From Aureicoccus marinus (GTDB lineage Bacteria; Bacteroidota; Bacteroidia; Flavobacteriales; Flavobacteriaceae), in the NCBI RefSeq assembly GCF_002954325.1, contig NZ_MQVX01000001.1:2586768-2650767 (forward strand): a stretch of 64,000 nt of DNA, in the 5' to 3' direction. The position numbers and the translations under genes are program-made. Of this stretch, positions 33,294 to 42,520 are shown in pieces; the stretch's first letter is position 1; each line of letters begins with the position of its first letter. The notes under the pieces were generated by a model, which saw nothing but the letters and a program-made list of their open reading frames with translations, was not told where the DNA came from and did no database searches.

Positions 33294-35789
33294 ATGTCTT
33301 TAAAAAATATAATGGGTTTACTAGAAGGTCGATCAATAGGCTTATGGGCTGTTTTGATGCTGATGTTTCAGCCTGGTTTTATTCTAGGTCAAGCGCTTGA
33401 TACGTCTCCCTCAAACGAGCTTGTTCCGGTCTCTTTTGACCAGGCAAACCTGTTTTATTTTCAATCGTTTTTGGAAGCAGGAAGGGATGAACTCCAGCAG
33501 ATGATTTCCTTTGATTGGGGGGTTCATTTCTTTAGAAATAGAGGAGGGAATTCATCAGATTCGGATCTCTTTTTACAGGGATTGCGTTTAAGGTCCAGTA
33601 TAGATGGTCAAATCCCCTGGAGTGATCTGGCCGGCCTTAATACTCCTTTGCGCAACAGATGGCAAAGAATGCCCACTCAACGCCAAGAGTATGCTTTGGA
33701 GAACCGCTTGGGAGTTCAACATATTGATATTTCTCCTTTTAGGAATAGACTTCAAAACCACTTGGTTTTTAGTGTAGCGAACCGTTTTTATTCTACCCGG
33801 TTTGGCTATTCAACAACGCGCGAATTCGGTAAAAAGCCACACCGTTTTTCGTTGAGTTATACCGGGCGGATAGGGTTCTTTAATCACTTGAGAAGTTCTT
33901 CTTTTTGGCTGTCTTGGGCCTATCGCCCTGAGCGTTCCAGCGAGTGGGGGGCAGTACTTTTTGGGGTACGTAGCACAAGGTCTCGTCAAGGAGCACTGAC
34001 CCGAGAAATATGGGAGCTTTTAGGACCTGATTTTCGTTCAGATCAGGGCAACTGGAAGGGAAGATCTCGACCAACACGCTTAGTGGAGGCCTTTCGCCCT
34101 CTTCTCTTGTTTTATAGAAATACTCAAACTGAAGCAGCCGAATGGAACTCCAGTGTGGCCTTACAAATCGGGCGAGGTCGACAAACACGCTTGAGCTACC
34201 AGGATGCCCCTCACCCAAATCCAGTCTATTACCGGTATTTGCCTTCCTTTTATAGAAGGAGGGCTTTTGGTCATCGAACTGATCTTGCGCAAATAGAACA
34301 GGATCTTATTCGGAATCCCGATCTAAGCTGGCAACAGTTGGTAGAAATCAACCGGGGCTCATCATCTGGCCAGGCCTTTTATTCTGTACTAGGAGACCAG
34401 GAAAAACGAAGGAGAATCTGGTTTTCCAGTCATGTAAAGGCTAAGCCTAGCCCTCGGTCAACTTGGTATACAGGTATAGCCTTTCTCGGGGAGCGATATA
34501 AGTATTCTCAACACCTTCTGGATCTGTTGGGAGCACAATGGTGGAAAAACGTCGACCCATTTACTCATCAGGCCTATAATGTAGAAGGTCCTATGGAGAA
34601 AATACAAGGTGAGCCGGTAGGTTACGCTTATAATTTCTATTCGCAATCCTTCCGACTGGACGCCTCCTATCGACATCAGGCTGGACCTCTTGAAATCCAG
34701 GGAGGAGTAAAGTACCAGTACTTAAACCGGAGGCGTACGGGATTATACGCCAATGATTGGTACGGACTTTTGGCAAAAGGCCCTTCCGCTAACTTAAAAC
34801 AGCAAATGTTAGGAGCCCGATTATGGGGGCAGTGGGATGCCAATTTACGGTATCAGTTCAGGGGGTCAATTCAATGTGAACAGACTTTTTTACCCTTGAG
34901 CTCCCTGCTTATCGAACCTGAATTGAGCAACTCTATACACCAGCCTCTTCCAACCCCTTGGGCACTATCCGTAAATCTGGAGGCTAAAACAAGACAAGAA
35001 GATTGGGAACTGAGGATAACGGGTTTTTACAACAAATTGGCAGAGCAACAGAGCAGGAGAAATTACTATTCAGAAACGGTCCATAGCCAAAGTTTTATCA
35101 GTGAAGTATTGGCCAATCAAAGTCAGCTTCATCTAGGGTTTGAAGGTCTTTTCGTTTGGCAACCCCTTCCTTCCAACTCCTTTGAATTCGGTTGGCAATT
35201 GCGAAAAGATGTATGGCAAAATAATCCCCGCTTGCATTGGTATTTTCGTCCAGAGCCCAACGAGGTCAACCAGAATACAGAGCCTGTATCGATTAATCAG
35301 ACGGTCTCATTGAAGGGTAAAGCCTTAGCGAAAGGTCCGCAAAGCGCCCTGGGGATGCGCTGGAATTATCAATCGGAAAAGTATTGGTGGCTGCAGTTGG
35401 GCTTACATTGCCTCTGGAATAACCGCTTGGCCTTAGCACCGGTTCGGTATACGAATTCCTTCTTGCTATCGCCTAAGGGTACGGAACCGATCCCACTTTC
35501 CCCAAATGAGTTGTGGGCTTACCGTTTGCAGGAGAAACTACCGGCGGCCGCCTATATGCACCTGAGTTGGGGGAAGTCTTGGAAAAACAAAGAGCGCTAT
35601 ACCCGTCTTTTTATCAGTTTTCAGAACCTGACCAATTCCCGAACTCCAACGGGGGGATTTCAGCAAGGAAGGGTAGGCCATGTGTCGATGGCCAGAGAAG
35701 AGTTCGTTAGTGGATACCCGCTATTTGGCAACCGCTACTGGATGAATTCTGGGCGAACTTTCTTCCTGAACCTCTCTCACTTTTTTTAA
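33294..35789 (+). CDS. TonB-dependent receptor without the N-terminal regulatory domain
   Basis: An 831-residue outer-membrane protein with a signal peptide ending FILGQ. The plug-like part follows at once (FYFQSFLEAGRDELQQMISF; FFRNRGGNSSDSDLFLQGLR), without the usual carboxypeptidase-regulatory domain of about 100 residues. The barrel ends SGRTFFLNLSHFF. Arginine is frequent and often coded by AGA or AGG, unlike the other two large receptors. It is divergent from the secreted nuclease and 15 bases before a DUF5689/lamin-tail lipoprotein, which suggests uptake of nucleic-acid breakdown products. Confidence 0.8.
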   Translation: MSLKNIMGLLEGRSIGLWAVLMLMFQPGFILGQALDTSPSNELVPVSFDQANLFYFQSFLEAGRDELQQMISFDWGVHFFRNRGGNSSDSDLFLQGLRLRSSIDGQIPWSDLAGLNTPLRNRWQRMPTQRQEYALENRLGVQHIDISPFRNRLQNHLVFSVANRFYSTRFGYSTTREFGKKPHRFSLSYTGRIGFFNHLRSSSFWLSWAYRPERSSEWGAVLFGVRSTRSRQGALTREIWELLGPDFRSDQGNWKGRSRPTRLVEAFRPLLLFYRNTQTEAAEWNSSVALQIGRGRQTRLSYQDAPHPNPVYYRYLPSFYRRRAFGHRTDLAQIEQDLIRNPDLSWQQLVEINRGSSSGQAFYSVLGDQEKRRRIWFSSHVKAKPSPRSTWYTGIAFLGERYKYSQHLLDLLGAQWWKNVDPFTHQAYNVEGPMEKIQGEPVGYAYNFYSQSFRLDASYRHQAGPLEIQGGVKYQYLNRRRTGLYANDWYGLLAKGPSANLKQQMLGARLWGQWDANLRYQFRGSIQCEQTFLPLSSLLIEPELSNSIHQPLPTPWALSVNLEAKTRQEDWELRITGFYNKLAEQQSRRNYYSETVHSQSFISEVLANQSQLHLGFEGLFVWQPLPSNSFEFGWQLRKDVWQNNPRLHWYFRPEPNEVNQNTEPVSINQTVSLKGKALAKGPQSALGMRWNYQSEKYWWLQLGLHCLWNNRLALAPVRYTNSFLLSPKGTEPIPLSPNELWAYRLQEKLPAAAYMHLSWGKSWKNKERYTRLFISFQNLTNSRTPTGGFQQGRVGHVSMAREEFVSGYPLFGNRYWMNSGRTFFLNLSHFF

Positions 35790-35804
35790 TGTAAATCACT
35801 ATAT

Positions 35805-37229
35805 ATGAATAGAAACCATTTGAATTGTATCGCTTATCTACCCAATAATCCGGGTTATCACTATTATCTTCTGCTGGCCTTGATTGGATTAGTCTCTTTT
35901 TCTTCCTGCGAGTATATCCCCGTAGGGGATCCACCCGAAAGCAGTTGTCAAGACTCCAGCGCACCGTTAATTTCTTTCAATGACTTAGTTGCTCAATGGG
36001 ATTCTGATCTGCTTTACCTCGGTGAGGACCAAGTGTTGGAAGGCTATGTTACTTCCTCCGATGAGGCAGGGAATTTTTTCAATGAATTGATCATACAAGA
36101 TCAACCTTCACAGCCGGAGCATGGATTAAGAGTTCTGTTGGAGTCTTCGAATACCTTTTCTAGCTATCCTGTTGGGACCAAGATTCGAATTCACCTTCAG
36201 GGCTTAGGTCTTGATCGGGTTTCTGGAGAATGGCGATTGGGGAGTGTACAAACTCTATTTGATCAGCCCAGCCTGACGGGGATCCCTCATTCCCTCATGG
36301 CAGACTTTATAGTGAAGAGTTGTGTCCAGGACGAGCTTCTAGAGCCCTTTTCCATTGGGGAACTGCCATTGGATCAATTACCACTATTGACCTTGGTTCG
36401 CTTGGATGGTATGCAGTTTATTGAGGAGGATTTAGATAAATCCTATGCCGACAGTGAGAACGAGACCATTCGTGAATTCGAAGATTGTGCAGGTCAGCGA
36501 TTTGGTTTGATCAGTAGCCATTTTTCGGATTTTCAGTCGGAACCTATAAACCATGGAAGAGGAAGTATTGTAGGCATTGTAGAATCCATGGGATCAAAAA
36601 GAACAATAAGGATTAGAACTCTGGACGACCTCAGCTTTCAGGAAGATCGTTGCACCACAACTTCTCCCATTGAAGAAGATGATAACCTGATCTTTATTTC
36701 CGAGATCGCCGATCCCAACAATGAAACCGGTGCTCGCTTTATTGAACTCTACAATGCGGGCAATCATGAACGCGTACTCAAAGGGTGGATTTTGCAGCGA
36801 TTTACCAATGATTCGCCGGAGGTAAGCAGTGAAACGGATTTATCTGGCCTTCGTATTGAAGCCAAAGGAACCTTGGTCTTGGCGGCAAATGGTGAAGTGT
36901 TTGAAGAGGTCTATGGGAGGGCAGCAGATGCTGTAGTTAGCGGTAATAGTGTTGCTAACTCCAATGGAGATGACAACTTTCGCTTGCTTTCTTCTCTGGG
37001 GGAGTCTATTGATTTATTCGGACGAATCGGGGAAGATGGAAGCCTAACGGACCACGAATTTGAGGATGGTCGAGCACTTCGAAGACCGGAGATTGATCAG
37101 GGTCAAAACGCTTATGACCCTTCGGAATGGTGGTTGTGGAATGATAGCGGAGCTGCCGGCACAGAGAACCGTGCCCAAAATGCTCCTGAGGATTATTCGC
37201 CCGGAATTCATCCAGACCCTATGGAATAG
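35805..37229 (+). CDS. DUF5689 and lamin-tail-domain lipoprotein
   Basis: A 474-residue protein with a hydrophobic segment ending VSFSSCEYIPVG, a lipobox. Residues about 45-280 resemble DUF5689 (an OB-fold-like pair: LEGYVTSSDEAGNFFNELII), and about 300-440 a lamin-tail domain (FISEIADPNNETGARFIELY). Lamin-tail domains are common in secreted nucleases of this phylum. It probably sits on the cell surface and captures substrate for the adjacent receptor; this is inference from context. Start at ATG 35805 leaves a long basic N terminus before the hydrophobic part. Confidence 0.78.
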   Translation: MNRNHLNCIAYLPNNPGYHYYLLLALIGLVSFSSCEYIPVGDPPESSCQDSSAPLISFNDLVAQWDSDLLYLGEDQVLEGYVTSSDEAGNFFNELIIQDQPSQPEHGLRVLLESSNTFSSYPVGTKIRIHLQGLGLDRVSGEWRLGSVQTLFDQPSLTGIPHSLMADFIVKSCVQDELLEPFSIGELPLDQLPLLTLVRLDGMQFIEEDLDKSYADSENETIREFEDCAGQRFGLISSHFSDFQSEPINHGRGSIVGIVESMGSKRTIRIRTLDDLSFQEDRCTTTSPIEEDDNLIFISEIADPNNETGARFIELYNAGNHERVLKGWILQRFTNDSPEVSSETDLSGLRIEAKGTLVLAANGEVFEEVYGRAADAVVSGNSVANSNGDDNFRLLSSLGESIDLFGRIGEDGSLTDHEFEDGRALRRPEIDQGQNAYDPSEWWLWNDSGAAGTENRAQNAPEDYSPGIHPDPME

Positions 37230-37264
37230 AAGGTCAAAAGGCAAAGAGTTCCTAAATTCCATTG

Positions 37265-37272
37265 TAAATTAG
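37265..37272 (+). promoter_or_regulatory. Variant -7 box (TAAATTAG) at the ankyrin gene start
   Basis: Ends four bases before the ATG at 37277. The string TAAATTAGAGCT is shared with the uvrC upstream region, supporting it as a variant promoter box. Confidence 0.4.
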
Positions 37273-37276
37273 AGCT

Positions 37277-37765
37277 ATGGAGCAACAGAACAATAAGGTG
37301 GGTACCTTTTACGCAGCGATAAGGGAAGGCAATCTCGAGGCGGTAAAAGCAGGTCTCCAAGAAGAACCCAAGTGGTTGGAGCATCGTGACGAAAGGGGAT
37401 CTACTCCTCTTCTCTTGGCAACCTATTACGGCCATAAAGAACTTAGTACTTTTCTTTTAGAAGCCGGTGCCGAACTCAATGTTGAGGATAACTCCGGGAA
37501 CACCCCCTTGATGGGAGTGTGTTTCAAGGGATTCTCGGACCTCACAGAGTTGTTAATAGAACAGGGTGCTGATGTGAATCATCAAAGTGCCATGGGGGCA
37601 ACAGCCCTGATCTATGCGGCAACTTTTAACAAGTATGAGATCGCCCAGAGTTTGTTAAAAGCAGGTGCAAAAACCGACTACAGAGACTCCAGAGGAATGA
37701 CGGCTATGGATCATGCCGAAATGCAGGGTTCAGACCGTATGATTAGTTTACTCAAAGAACAATAA
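37277..37765 (+). CDS. Ankyrin-repeat protein
   Basis: A 162-residue cytoplasmic protein with about four ankyrin repeats, for example RGSTPLLLATYYGHKELSTF, SGNTPLMGVCFKGFSDLTEL and MGATALIYAATFNKYEIAQS. No signal peptide or catalytic motif. It likely mediates protein contacts; the partner is unknown. It begins a three-gene run with NUDIX and nitrilase-family genes (gaps of 2 and 5 bases). Confidence 0.85.
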   Translation: MEQQNNKVGTFYAAIREGNLEAVKAGLQEEPKWLEHRDERGSTPLLLATYYGHKELSTFLLEAGAELNVEDNSGNTPLMGVCFKGFSDLTELLIEQGADVNHQSAMGATALIYAATFNKYEIAQSLLKAGAKTDYRDSRGMTAMDHAEMQGSDRMISLLKEQ

Positions 37766-37767
37766 CG

Positions 37768-38391
37768 ATGGATCCGCAAAAGGCTCACGTGCTTTTGCAG
37801 CAACTCAAAGCTCTAGCCGAAATAGGCATAACCCATGCCGATAGCGGATATGATCTGGAACGCTATCAGGAAATTCGAAAAATCAGTCTGGAGCTCTTAG
37901 GAGATTGGGTGAATCAGCCTGTAGAGAAGCTGAAGGACTTTTTTCTCGAGCCAGAAGATTATCCAACACCTAAGGTGGATGTGCGTGCTTATATCGAAAA
38001 CGAAAAAGGCGATCTTCTGCTCGCTCAAGAATCCGTTGATGGTAAATGGACCATCCCCGGAGGGTGGGCTGATATTGGAGAAACCCCTTTGGAATGTGTT
38101 GTCAAGGAAGTAAAGGAAGAAACAGGTTTGGAGGCGGAGGTCATTCGCCTCCTTGCCATTTATGATAAGCGGTGTCATCCGCACCCCCCGCGGCCACATT
38201 ATGTATACAAGCTTATCTTTTTGTGTAAGACGAAAGGAGGAGTTTTGAATCCAGGTTTTGATATGAAGGGAGCTCAGTTTTTTGGTTGGGATCAATTGCC
38301 GGAACTTTCGGAAGATCGGATTTTGCGATCGCAATTGGAACAATTGAAGGCCTTGTCCCGACGGGAGGAATCGGACATTTACTGTGACTAA
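37768..38391 (+). CDS. NUDIX hydrolase with N-terminal helical domain
   Basis: A 207-residue protein. Residues 1-65 form a helical N-terminal domain found in nucleotide-sugar or CDP-choline pyrophosphatase-like NUDIX enzymes. The NUDIX box follows at about 99-121: GWADIGETPLECVVKEVKEE then TGL. It keeps the metal-binding Glu-Glu pair, but Lys replaces the Arg of the consensus REUXEE. The substrate is not evident. Confidence 0.85.
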   Translation: MDPQKAHVLLQQLKALAEIGITHADSGYDLERYQEIRKISLELLGDWVNQPVEKLKDFFLEPEDYPTPKVDVRAYIENEKGDLLLAQESVDGKWTIPGGWADIGETPLECVVKEVKEETGLEAEVIRLLAIYDKRCHPHPPRPHYVYKLIFLCKTKGGVLNPGFDMKGAQFFGWDQLPELSEDRILRSQLEQLKALSRREESDIYCD

Positions 38392-38396
38392 AGACT

Positions 38397-39179
38397 ATGG
38401 AGAAAGAGCAACTTAAGTTGGCCCTCATACAAGCGACTTTACAGTGGGAGAACCCCAAAGCCAACCTTTTGTCCTTTGAGGAAATGCTCCAGCAAGTGAG
38501 CCAAGAAGCTGATCTGATCATTTTGCCCGAGATGTTCAGCACGGGCTTCACCATGACGCCTCAAAACCTTTCTTCAGCGGAGGGTAAATACGCCTTAACT
38601 TGGATGCAAAAGCAGGCTGCCCAGTACAACGCCATGATCCTTGGGAGTTTGGTTTGGCCCTTGGGTGAAGGGCAGTTTGCCAACCGTCTTTTTGCGGTTA
38701 CACCTTCAGGGGAATTCCAGTACTACGACAAAAGACACTGTTTTACCCTTGCCGGAGAAGATGAGGTCTACCAAGCCGGCAATCAGCATCTCATCCTGGA
38801 ATGGAGAGGGTTTAAAATATGCCCTTTAATCTGCTACGACTTGCGTTTTCCGGTATGGTCCAGGAATACCTTTGATTACGATTTGTTGGTGTATGTAGCC
38901 AATTGGCCTGCACCACGCATCAATGCCTGGGATGCTCTTTTAAAAGCTCGTGCTATAGAGAATATGGCTTACTGTGCAGGGGTGAATCGGGTAGGTGAAG
39001 ACGAGAATAATCACCAATACCCGGGTCATAGCTCCTTGTTTAATCCCTTGGGAAAATCACTTGTATACCAGGAAGAAAAATCAGGAGTCTTAGAAGCGGT
39101 CATCCATAAAAAGGAGGTTGTGGAGAATCGTTCCAAGCTGCGATTTCTTGAAGACAGGGATCGCTTTGAAATTCATTAA
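38397..39179 (+). CDS. Nitrilase-family amidohydrolase (YafV/omega-amidase type)
   Basis: A 260-residue cytoplasmic enzyme with the Glu-Lys-Cys triad of carbon-nitrogen hydrolases: Glu in LILPEMFSTGF, Lys in YYDKRHCFTLAGE, Cys in PLICYDLRFPVW. The pattern fits omega-amidases, which hydrolyse 2-oxoglutaramate and related repair substrates. Last gene of the ankyrin-NUDIX run; its stop overlaps the convergent Ig-like gene by four bases (TTAA). Confidence 0.87.
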   Translation: MEKEQLKLALIQATLQWENPKANLLSFEEMLQQVSQEADLIILPEMFSTGFTMTPQNLSSAEGKYALTWMQKQAAQYNAMILGSLVWPLGEGQFANRLFAVTPSGEFQYYDKRHCFTLAGEDEVYQAGNQHLILEWRGFKICPLICYDLRFPVWSRNTFDYDLLVYVANWPAPRINAWDALLKARAIENMAYCAGVNRVGEDENNHQYPGHSSLFNPLGKSLVYQEEKSGVLEAVIHKKEVVENRSKLRFLEDRDRFEIH

Positions 39180-40795
39180 TTCGTTACGGTAAAGACTTCT
39201 TCACGTTCCCAGTTGGCTCTGATTTCGATCAGTTGGGGGTAATACTTTACGGTTTCTGCTTGACGCAACTCTTTAATACTCCCTGTGTCCCATTGGCCGT
39301 TTTTGTTTTCGTCGTAAATCACACGGATCCCGTAGTTTCCTGGAGTGAGCAGCCTGAATTCCATCTGCATATCTCGTTCGAGGTAGCGTTTTTGAACCTG
39401 CTTTCCGTCTTTGTCTAAAAGATCAACCATCACCGGGTATCGAACCGGACCTTTTAAGTTCACTCGGAGGGTGCCGTAGTTCGCATAGCTATCACTTTTT
39501 AGATTGTATTTCAGACTGTCGTTGACCATACCGAAGAAATCAGTCAGCGCTGAGGGGAACAATTCAATAGAATAAGAACTGTTGGCTTCTACCGGAAAAT
39601 CAAACCAAACTTTATTTTCGGTACTGTCTAGTCGCACAGAATAGGCCTGCGGTAGACTGTCGGAAACTTGCACTCTAATTTGAGAGGTATCCACGGAAGC
39701 CAATGGAGTGGAACCCTGAATGTAGAATTTTCCTTCCGGTTCAATCGGACCCCGGGTACTGGAAGTAATGAGCAGAGAATCCATATCTAGTTTACGAGAA
39801 CGCACCGTATAGCTATCAATCTGTTGTGAGGGCAGATGCTCTACAGTAAACAGGAGAGAATCTAACTTATTGGCACTAATCCAGTAGTTCAAGGTGTCAG
39901 TTTCCGGTTGTTTGCGGATTAAATTGCGAACGCTGTCGGGCAAAGGCGTTAAGGTATTGATACGTATATCCTCGGCCTTGCCGCTGTAACCAAAAATAAT
40001 CTTATTACTCGCTGCAAAACTGGGGACAGAACTTTTAAACTCAGGCTCCTCATTAAATAAGCTCAAGAGGTACAGGCTGTCGGTCGGCAAGACGATGGTG
40101 TCCTTGATAAAGCCAATTTTGTCACTATTCGCATCGTAGAAGTTATTCGAAGCTTGGTCCTTTACTGCCAACAAGCGGTAGGCCCCTGCTTTGAGGTTCC
40201 TCAATTCAAAAACCGGGGTACTGTCCAGGGTATTGGTGATGTATTTGGGAGGAATACTGTAGATCGTGGTGTCCGTAAAAGTAGAATCGAGAGGATACAG
40301 CATCACGCTGATGAAGTCATCCGGTTTTCTTTCGAAGGCGTCTTTGACAATCCCACCCAGGGTTAAAGAATCCAAGTAGGTTCCCGTAGAGAAAACATAT
40401 GTCAAAAAGGGAAGAGGATTGGATTCGTTGTTGTCGACGATACTCTGCCCGAAATTGATGGTGTAGGTGGTATTGGGCAATAAGGTGTCTTTGATTTTGA
40501 TTTCAATTTCTCGGCTCGCTCCACTTTGAGGAGTGATCAGTGGCTTGTATTTAAGCGGTGGAGAAATCACCAGCTGCTTTTGAATGTCATTCAGCTTGAC
40601 GAATTCATCAAAAGTCAATGTAATGGTGTTGCCGGAGAATTCGGTCGTAAAATTGTCAGGAGAGGCCTTGAGCAGGACTGGTGGTGTTTTGTCTTCCGGG
40701 CCTCCCGATGGATTTCCGCGATTTGCGCACTGGACCATAGAAAATAAAATGAGTACCAGAAATAGTCTACAGAGCCAGGTTTGAAGGGATCGCAT
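39176..40795 (-). CDS. Ig-like-domain lipoprotein
   Basis: A 539-residue lipoprotein: signal peptide with lipobox SMVQCANRG, followed by the Bacteroidota-typical GNPSGGPEDKTPPVLLKASP. A bacterial Ig-like (Big_5) domain comes next (ITLTFDEFVKLNDIQKQLVI), then extended beta-rich segments and a carboxypeptidase-regulatory-like tail (TPGNYGIRVIYDENKNGQWD). It should be an envelope or surface protein of unknown role. The frame extends ten codons upstream; the chosen ATG fits the signal peptide. Confidence 0.8.
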   Translation of the reverse strand: MRSLQTWLCRLFLVLILFSMVQCANRGNPSGGPEDKTPPVLLKASPDNFTTEFSGNTITLTFDEFVKLNDIQKQLVISPPLKYKPLITPQSGASREIEIKIKDTLLPNTTYTINFGQSIVDNNESNPLPFLTYVFSTGTYLDSLTLGGIVKDAFERKPDDFISVMLYPLDSTFTDTTIYSIPPKYITNTLDSTPVFELRNLKAGAYRLLAVKDQASNNFYDANSDKIGFIKDTIVLPTDSLYLLSLFNEEPEFKSSVPSFAASNKIIFGYSGKAEDIRINTLTPLPDSVRNLIRKQPETDTLNYWISANKLDSLLFTVEHLPSQQIDSYTVRSRKLDMDSLLITSSTRGPIEPEGKFYIQGSTPLASVDTSQIRVQVSDSLPQAYSVRLDSTENKVWFDFPVEANSSYSIELFPSALTDFFGMVNDSLKYNLKSDSYANYGTLRVNLKGPVRYPVMVDLLDKDGKQVQKRYLERDMQMEFRLLTPGNYGIRVIYDENKNGQWDTGSIKELRQAETVKYYPQLIEIRANWEREEVFTVTN

Positions 40796-40858
40796 GGGTA
40801 ATTCTTTCCGAAAATTCTCCAACAAAGAAACGACTTATTCCACAGAAAAGAAGGGGCT

Positions 40859-41557
40859 TTAACGCTCTGTTGTCCAGGCCAGGCTTATCCAATAGATTTC
40901 TCTAACTCCTGCATCTTGTAAGCACTTAAAGGCGACATCCAGCGTCGCCCCTGTGGTCACAATATCGTCGACAACCAAAACGCTTTTGTCTTTGACTCGG
41001 TGCGGATGAGGACAATAAAAATACCCTTGTCGATTTTTTTGCCGGAATTTCCGACCTCCGCGTGTTTGGGATGGGCTAAAACGCCTAACCTTAAGTCCTT
41101 TTTTCTCTAAGACTGCTTTGTGGTACTCTGCAAGAAAAGCAGCCAACCCATGTACCTGGTTGTATCCTCTTTTCAGCAATCGCAAGGGGTGAATAGGAAT
41201 AGGAATTACTATATCGACTGGATAGGGCGTATAATGGAGAAAAGCGCAATTTACAAGCCAGGTTCCGATCCATTCATGTCCGCGAAATTTGAGTTGTTTT
41301 AGGAGACGAGCAATCGATGTTTGCTCCTGATACAGATAAAACGCATGCCCTTCTTTTACAAGGGAATGGGTGTAAAAAAGGGCCTCAAAAGACCGTCGTT
41401 CAACGAGGGAATTATCGGTAAACGGTAGCTCGTGAGCGCACTGATAGCAGAGGTTTTGCTCTTCTTCGGATAAAAGCGTATTACATCCAAAACAGACTCG
41501 AGGAAAGAAGTAGTTGAGCAGGTGCTTTACTATCTTTGAGTAGTGGGGAAATTTCAT
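40859..41557 (-). CDS. ComF-family phosphoribosyltransferase-like protein
   Basis: A 232-residue protein with an N-terminal four-cysteine zinc-binding segment (CFGCNTLL, then CYQC) and a C-terminal phosphoribosyltransferase motif, VLVVDDIVTTGATLDV. In competent bacteria ComF helps process imported single-stranded DNA; elsewhere its role is unclear. The ATG at 41557 is chosen because the upstream extension has no family similarity and would run into the divergent gene. Confidence 0.88.
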   Translation of the reverse strand: MKFPHYSKIVKHLLNYFFPRVCFGCNTLLSEEEQNLCYQCAHELPFTDNSLVERRSFEALFYTHSLVKEGHAFYLYQEQTSIARLLKQLKFRGHEWIGTWLVNCAFLHYTPYPVDIVIPIPIHPLRLLKRGYNQVHGLAAFLAEYHKAVLEKKGLKVRRFSPSQTRGGRKFRQKNRQGYFYCPHPHRVKDKSVLVVDDIVTTGATLDVAFKCLQDAGVREIYWISLAWTTER

Positions 41558-41586
41558 CGAATACAACTGCCTCCCCCAGCTACACA

Positions 41587-42477
41587 ATGGAAGCGCCAGA
41601 ATACAAACACAAAATGAAAGTGATCGTTGCCTCCCTGATGGGGGTTATCTTGCTGATCCTCATTTTGTTTTATTGGAGCTTCGCCCAGTCCCGTATTAAA
41701 ATTGATGAGCTGGAAACAGACAAGGAACTTCTGACCCGTGAAATGGCCACGGTCAAAAGCGAGATCGACCGGCTTTCCGGATTGAATGAGATCACTACGA
41801 TCGATTTGCAAGATGCCCGGTATCAAATTGAAAAGCTTGAAGATTCTATTGGTCAGCTGAATTTTACAGTGGCCAATTTGAAATACAATACCATTCGATT
41901 GCGTGCACTTTCCAAGCGGTTTGACAGCATCCGTAAACGCAACGAGTTCTTGGTCGCGCGAAACAACCAATTGGCTCGTGCCAACAACCGGTTTAAATCG
42001 GCGAACGATCAACTCAAAAGAATCAATGCCGAGCGCATAGCAGCTGAATCTTCTTTGCAGGAGAAGACCCAGGATTCCTTCGAAGAGCAAGGTATGATCC
42101 CGGTCAACGGGGTGTATCTTTCGGCCTTTTATCAGTCGGGCAGTCGTTTTCGCTCTACCCGAAAAAGCCGGCAGGTGGAACTCCTGCGTGTTTGCGTGGA
42201 TTGGACCGCTGACGAGTCCCTCAACAGCTCCTTTTCGAAGAGCATTTACTACAAGATTACAGGTCCCAATAACCAGCTGATTCAGGACGGGACCGAAATC
42301 GTCCGCTTGGGCGATTTTGTCTACAGCGCCAAGTTTTCTGTTCGCTACAACGGGAAGCCTGGAGAAGGCTGTGACGACATTCAGGTTTCCCGAAATAGCC
42401 TCAGCTCGGGAAGCTATGTTTTAACCCTTTTTGACGACAACCAGGAAGTGGGTTCCGCTACCTTGCGTCTGGAGTAG
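41587..42477 (+). CDS. Membrane-anchored coiled-coil protein
   Basis: A 296-residue protein. A transmembrane helix (about residues 12-33, VIVASLMGVILLILILFYWS) is followed by a long coiled coil (about 37-165) and a C-terminal beta-rich domain with a cysteine pair. Homologues in Flavobacteriia are often loosely annotated as chromosome-partitioning proteins without evidence. It probably projects into the periplasm. The ATG at 41587 follows 29 bases after the divergent comF start. Confidence 0.72.
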   Translation: MEAPEYKHKMKVIVASLMGVILLILILFYWSFAQSRIKIDELETDKELLTREMATVKSEIDRLSGLNEITTIDLQDARYQIEKLEDSIGQLNFTVANLKYNTIRLRALSKRFDSIRKRNEFLVARNNQLARANNRFKSANDQLKRINAERIAAESSLQEKTQDSFEEQGMIPVNGVYLSAFYQSGSRFRSTRKSRQVELLRVCVDWTADESLNSSFSKSIYYKITGPNNQLIQDGTEIVRLGDFVYSAKFSVRYNGKPGEGCDDIQVSRNSLSSGSYVLTLFDDNQEVGSATLRLE

Positions 42478-42508
42478 TTTTTTATTCCCCAGATTGGGGT
42501 CATTGTTC

Positions 42509-42516
42509 TATTTTTG
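42509..42516 (+). promoter_or_regulatory. -7 box (TATTTTTG) of glyS, at the start codon
   Basis: A perfect TAnnTTTG match ending four bases before the glyS ATG, the same spacing as at recO. A leaderless mRNA is likely. Confidence 0.65.
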
Positions 42517-42520
42517 CCGC

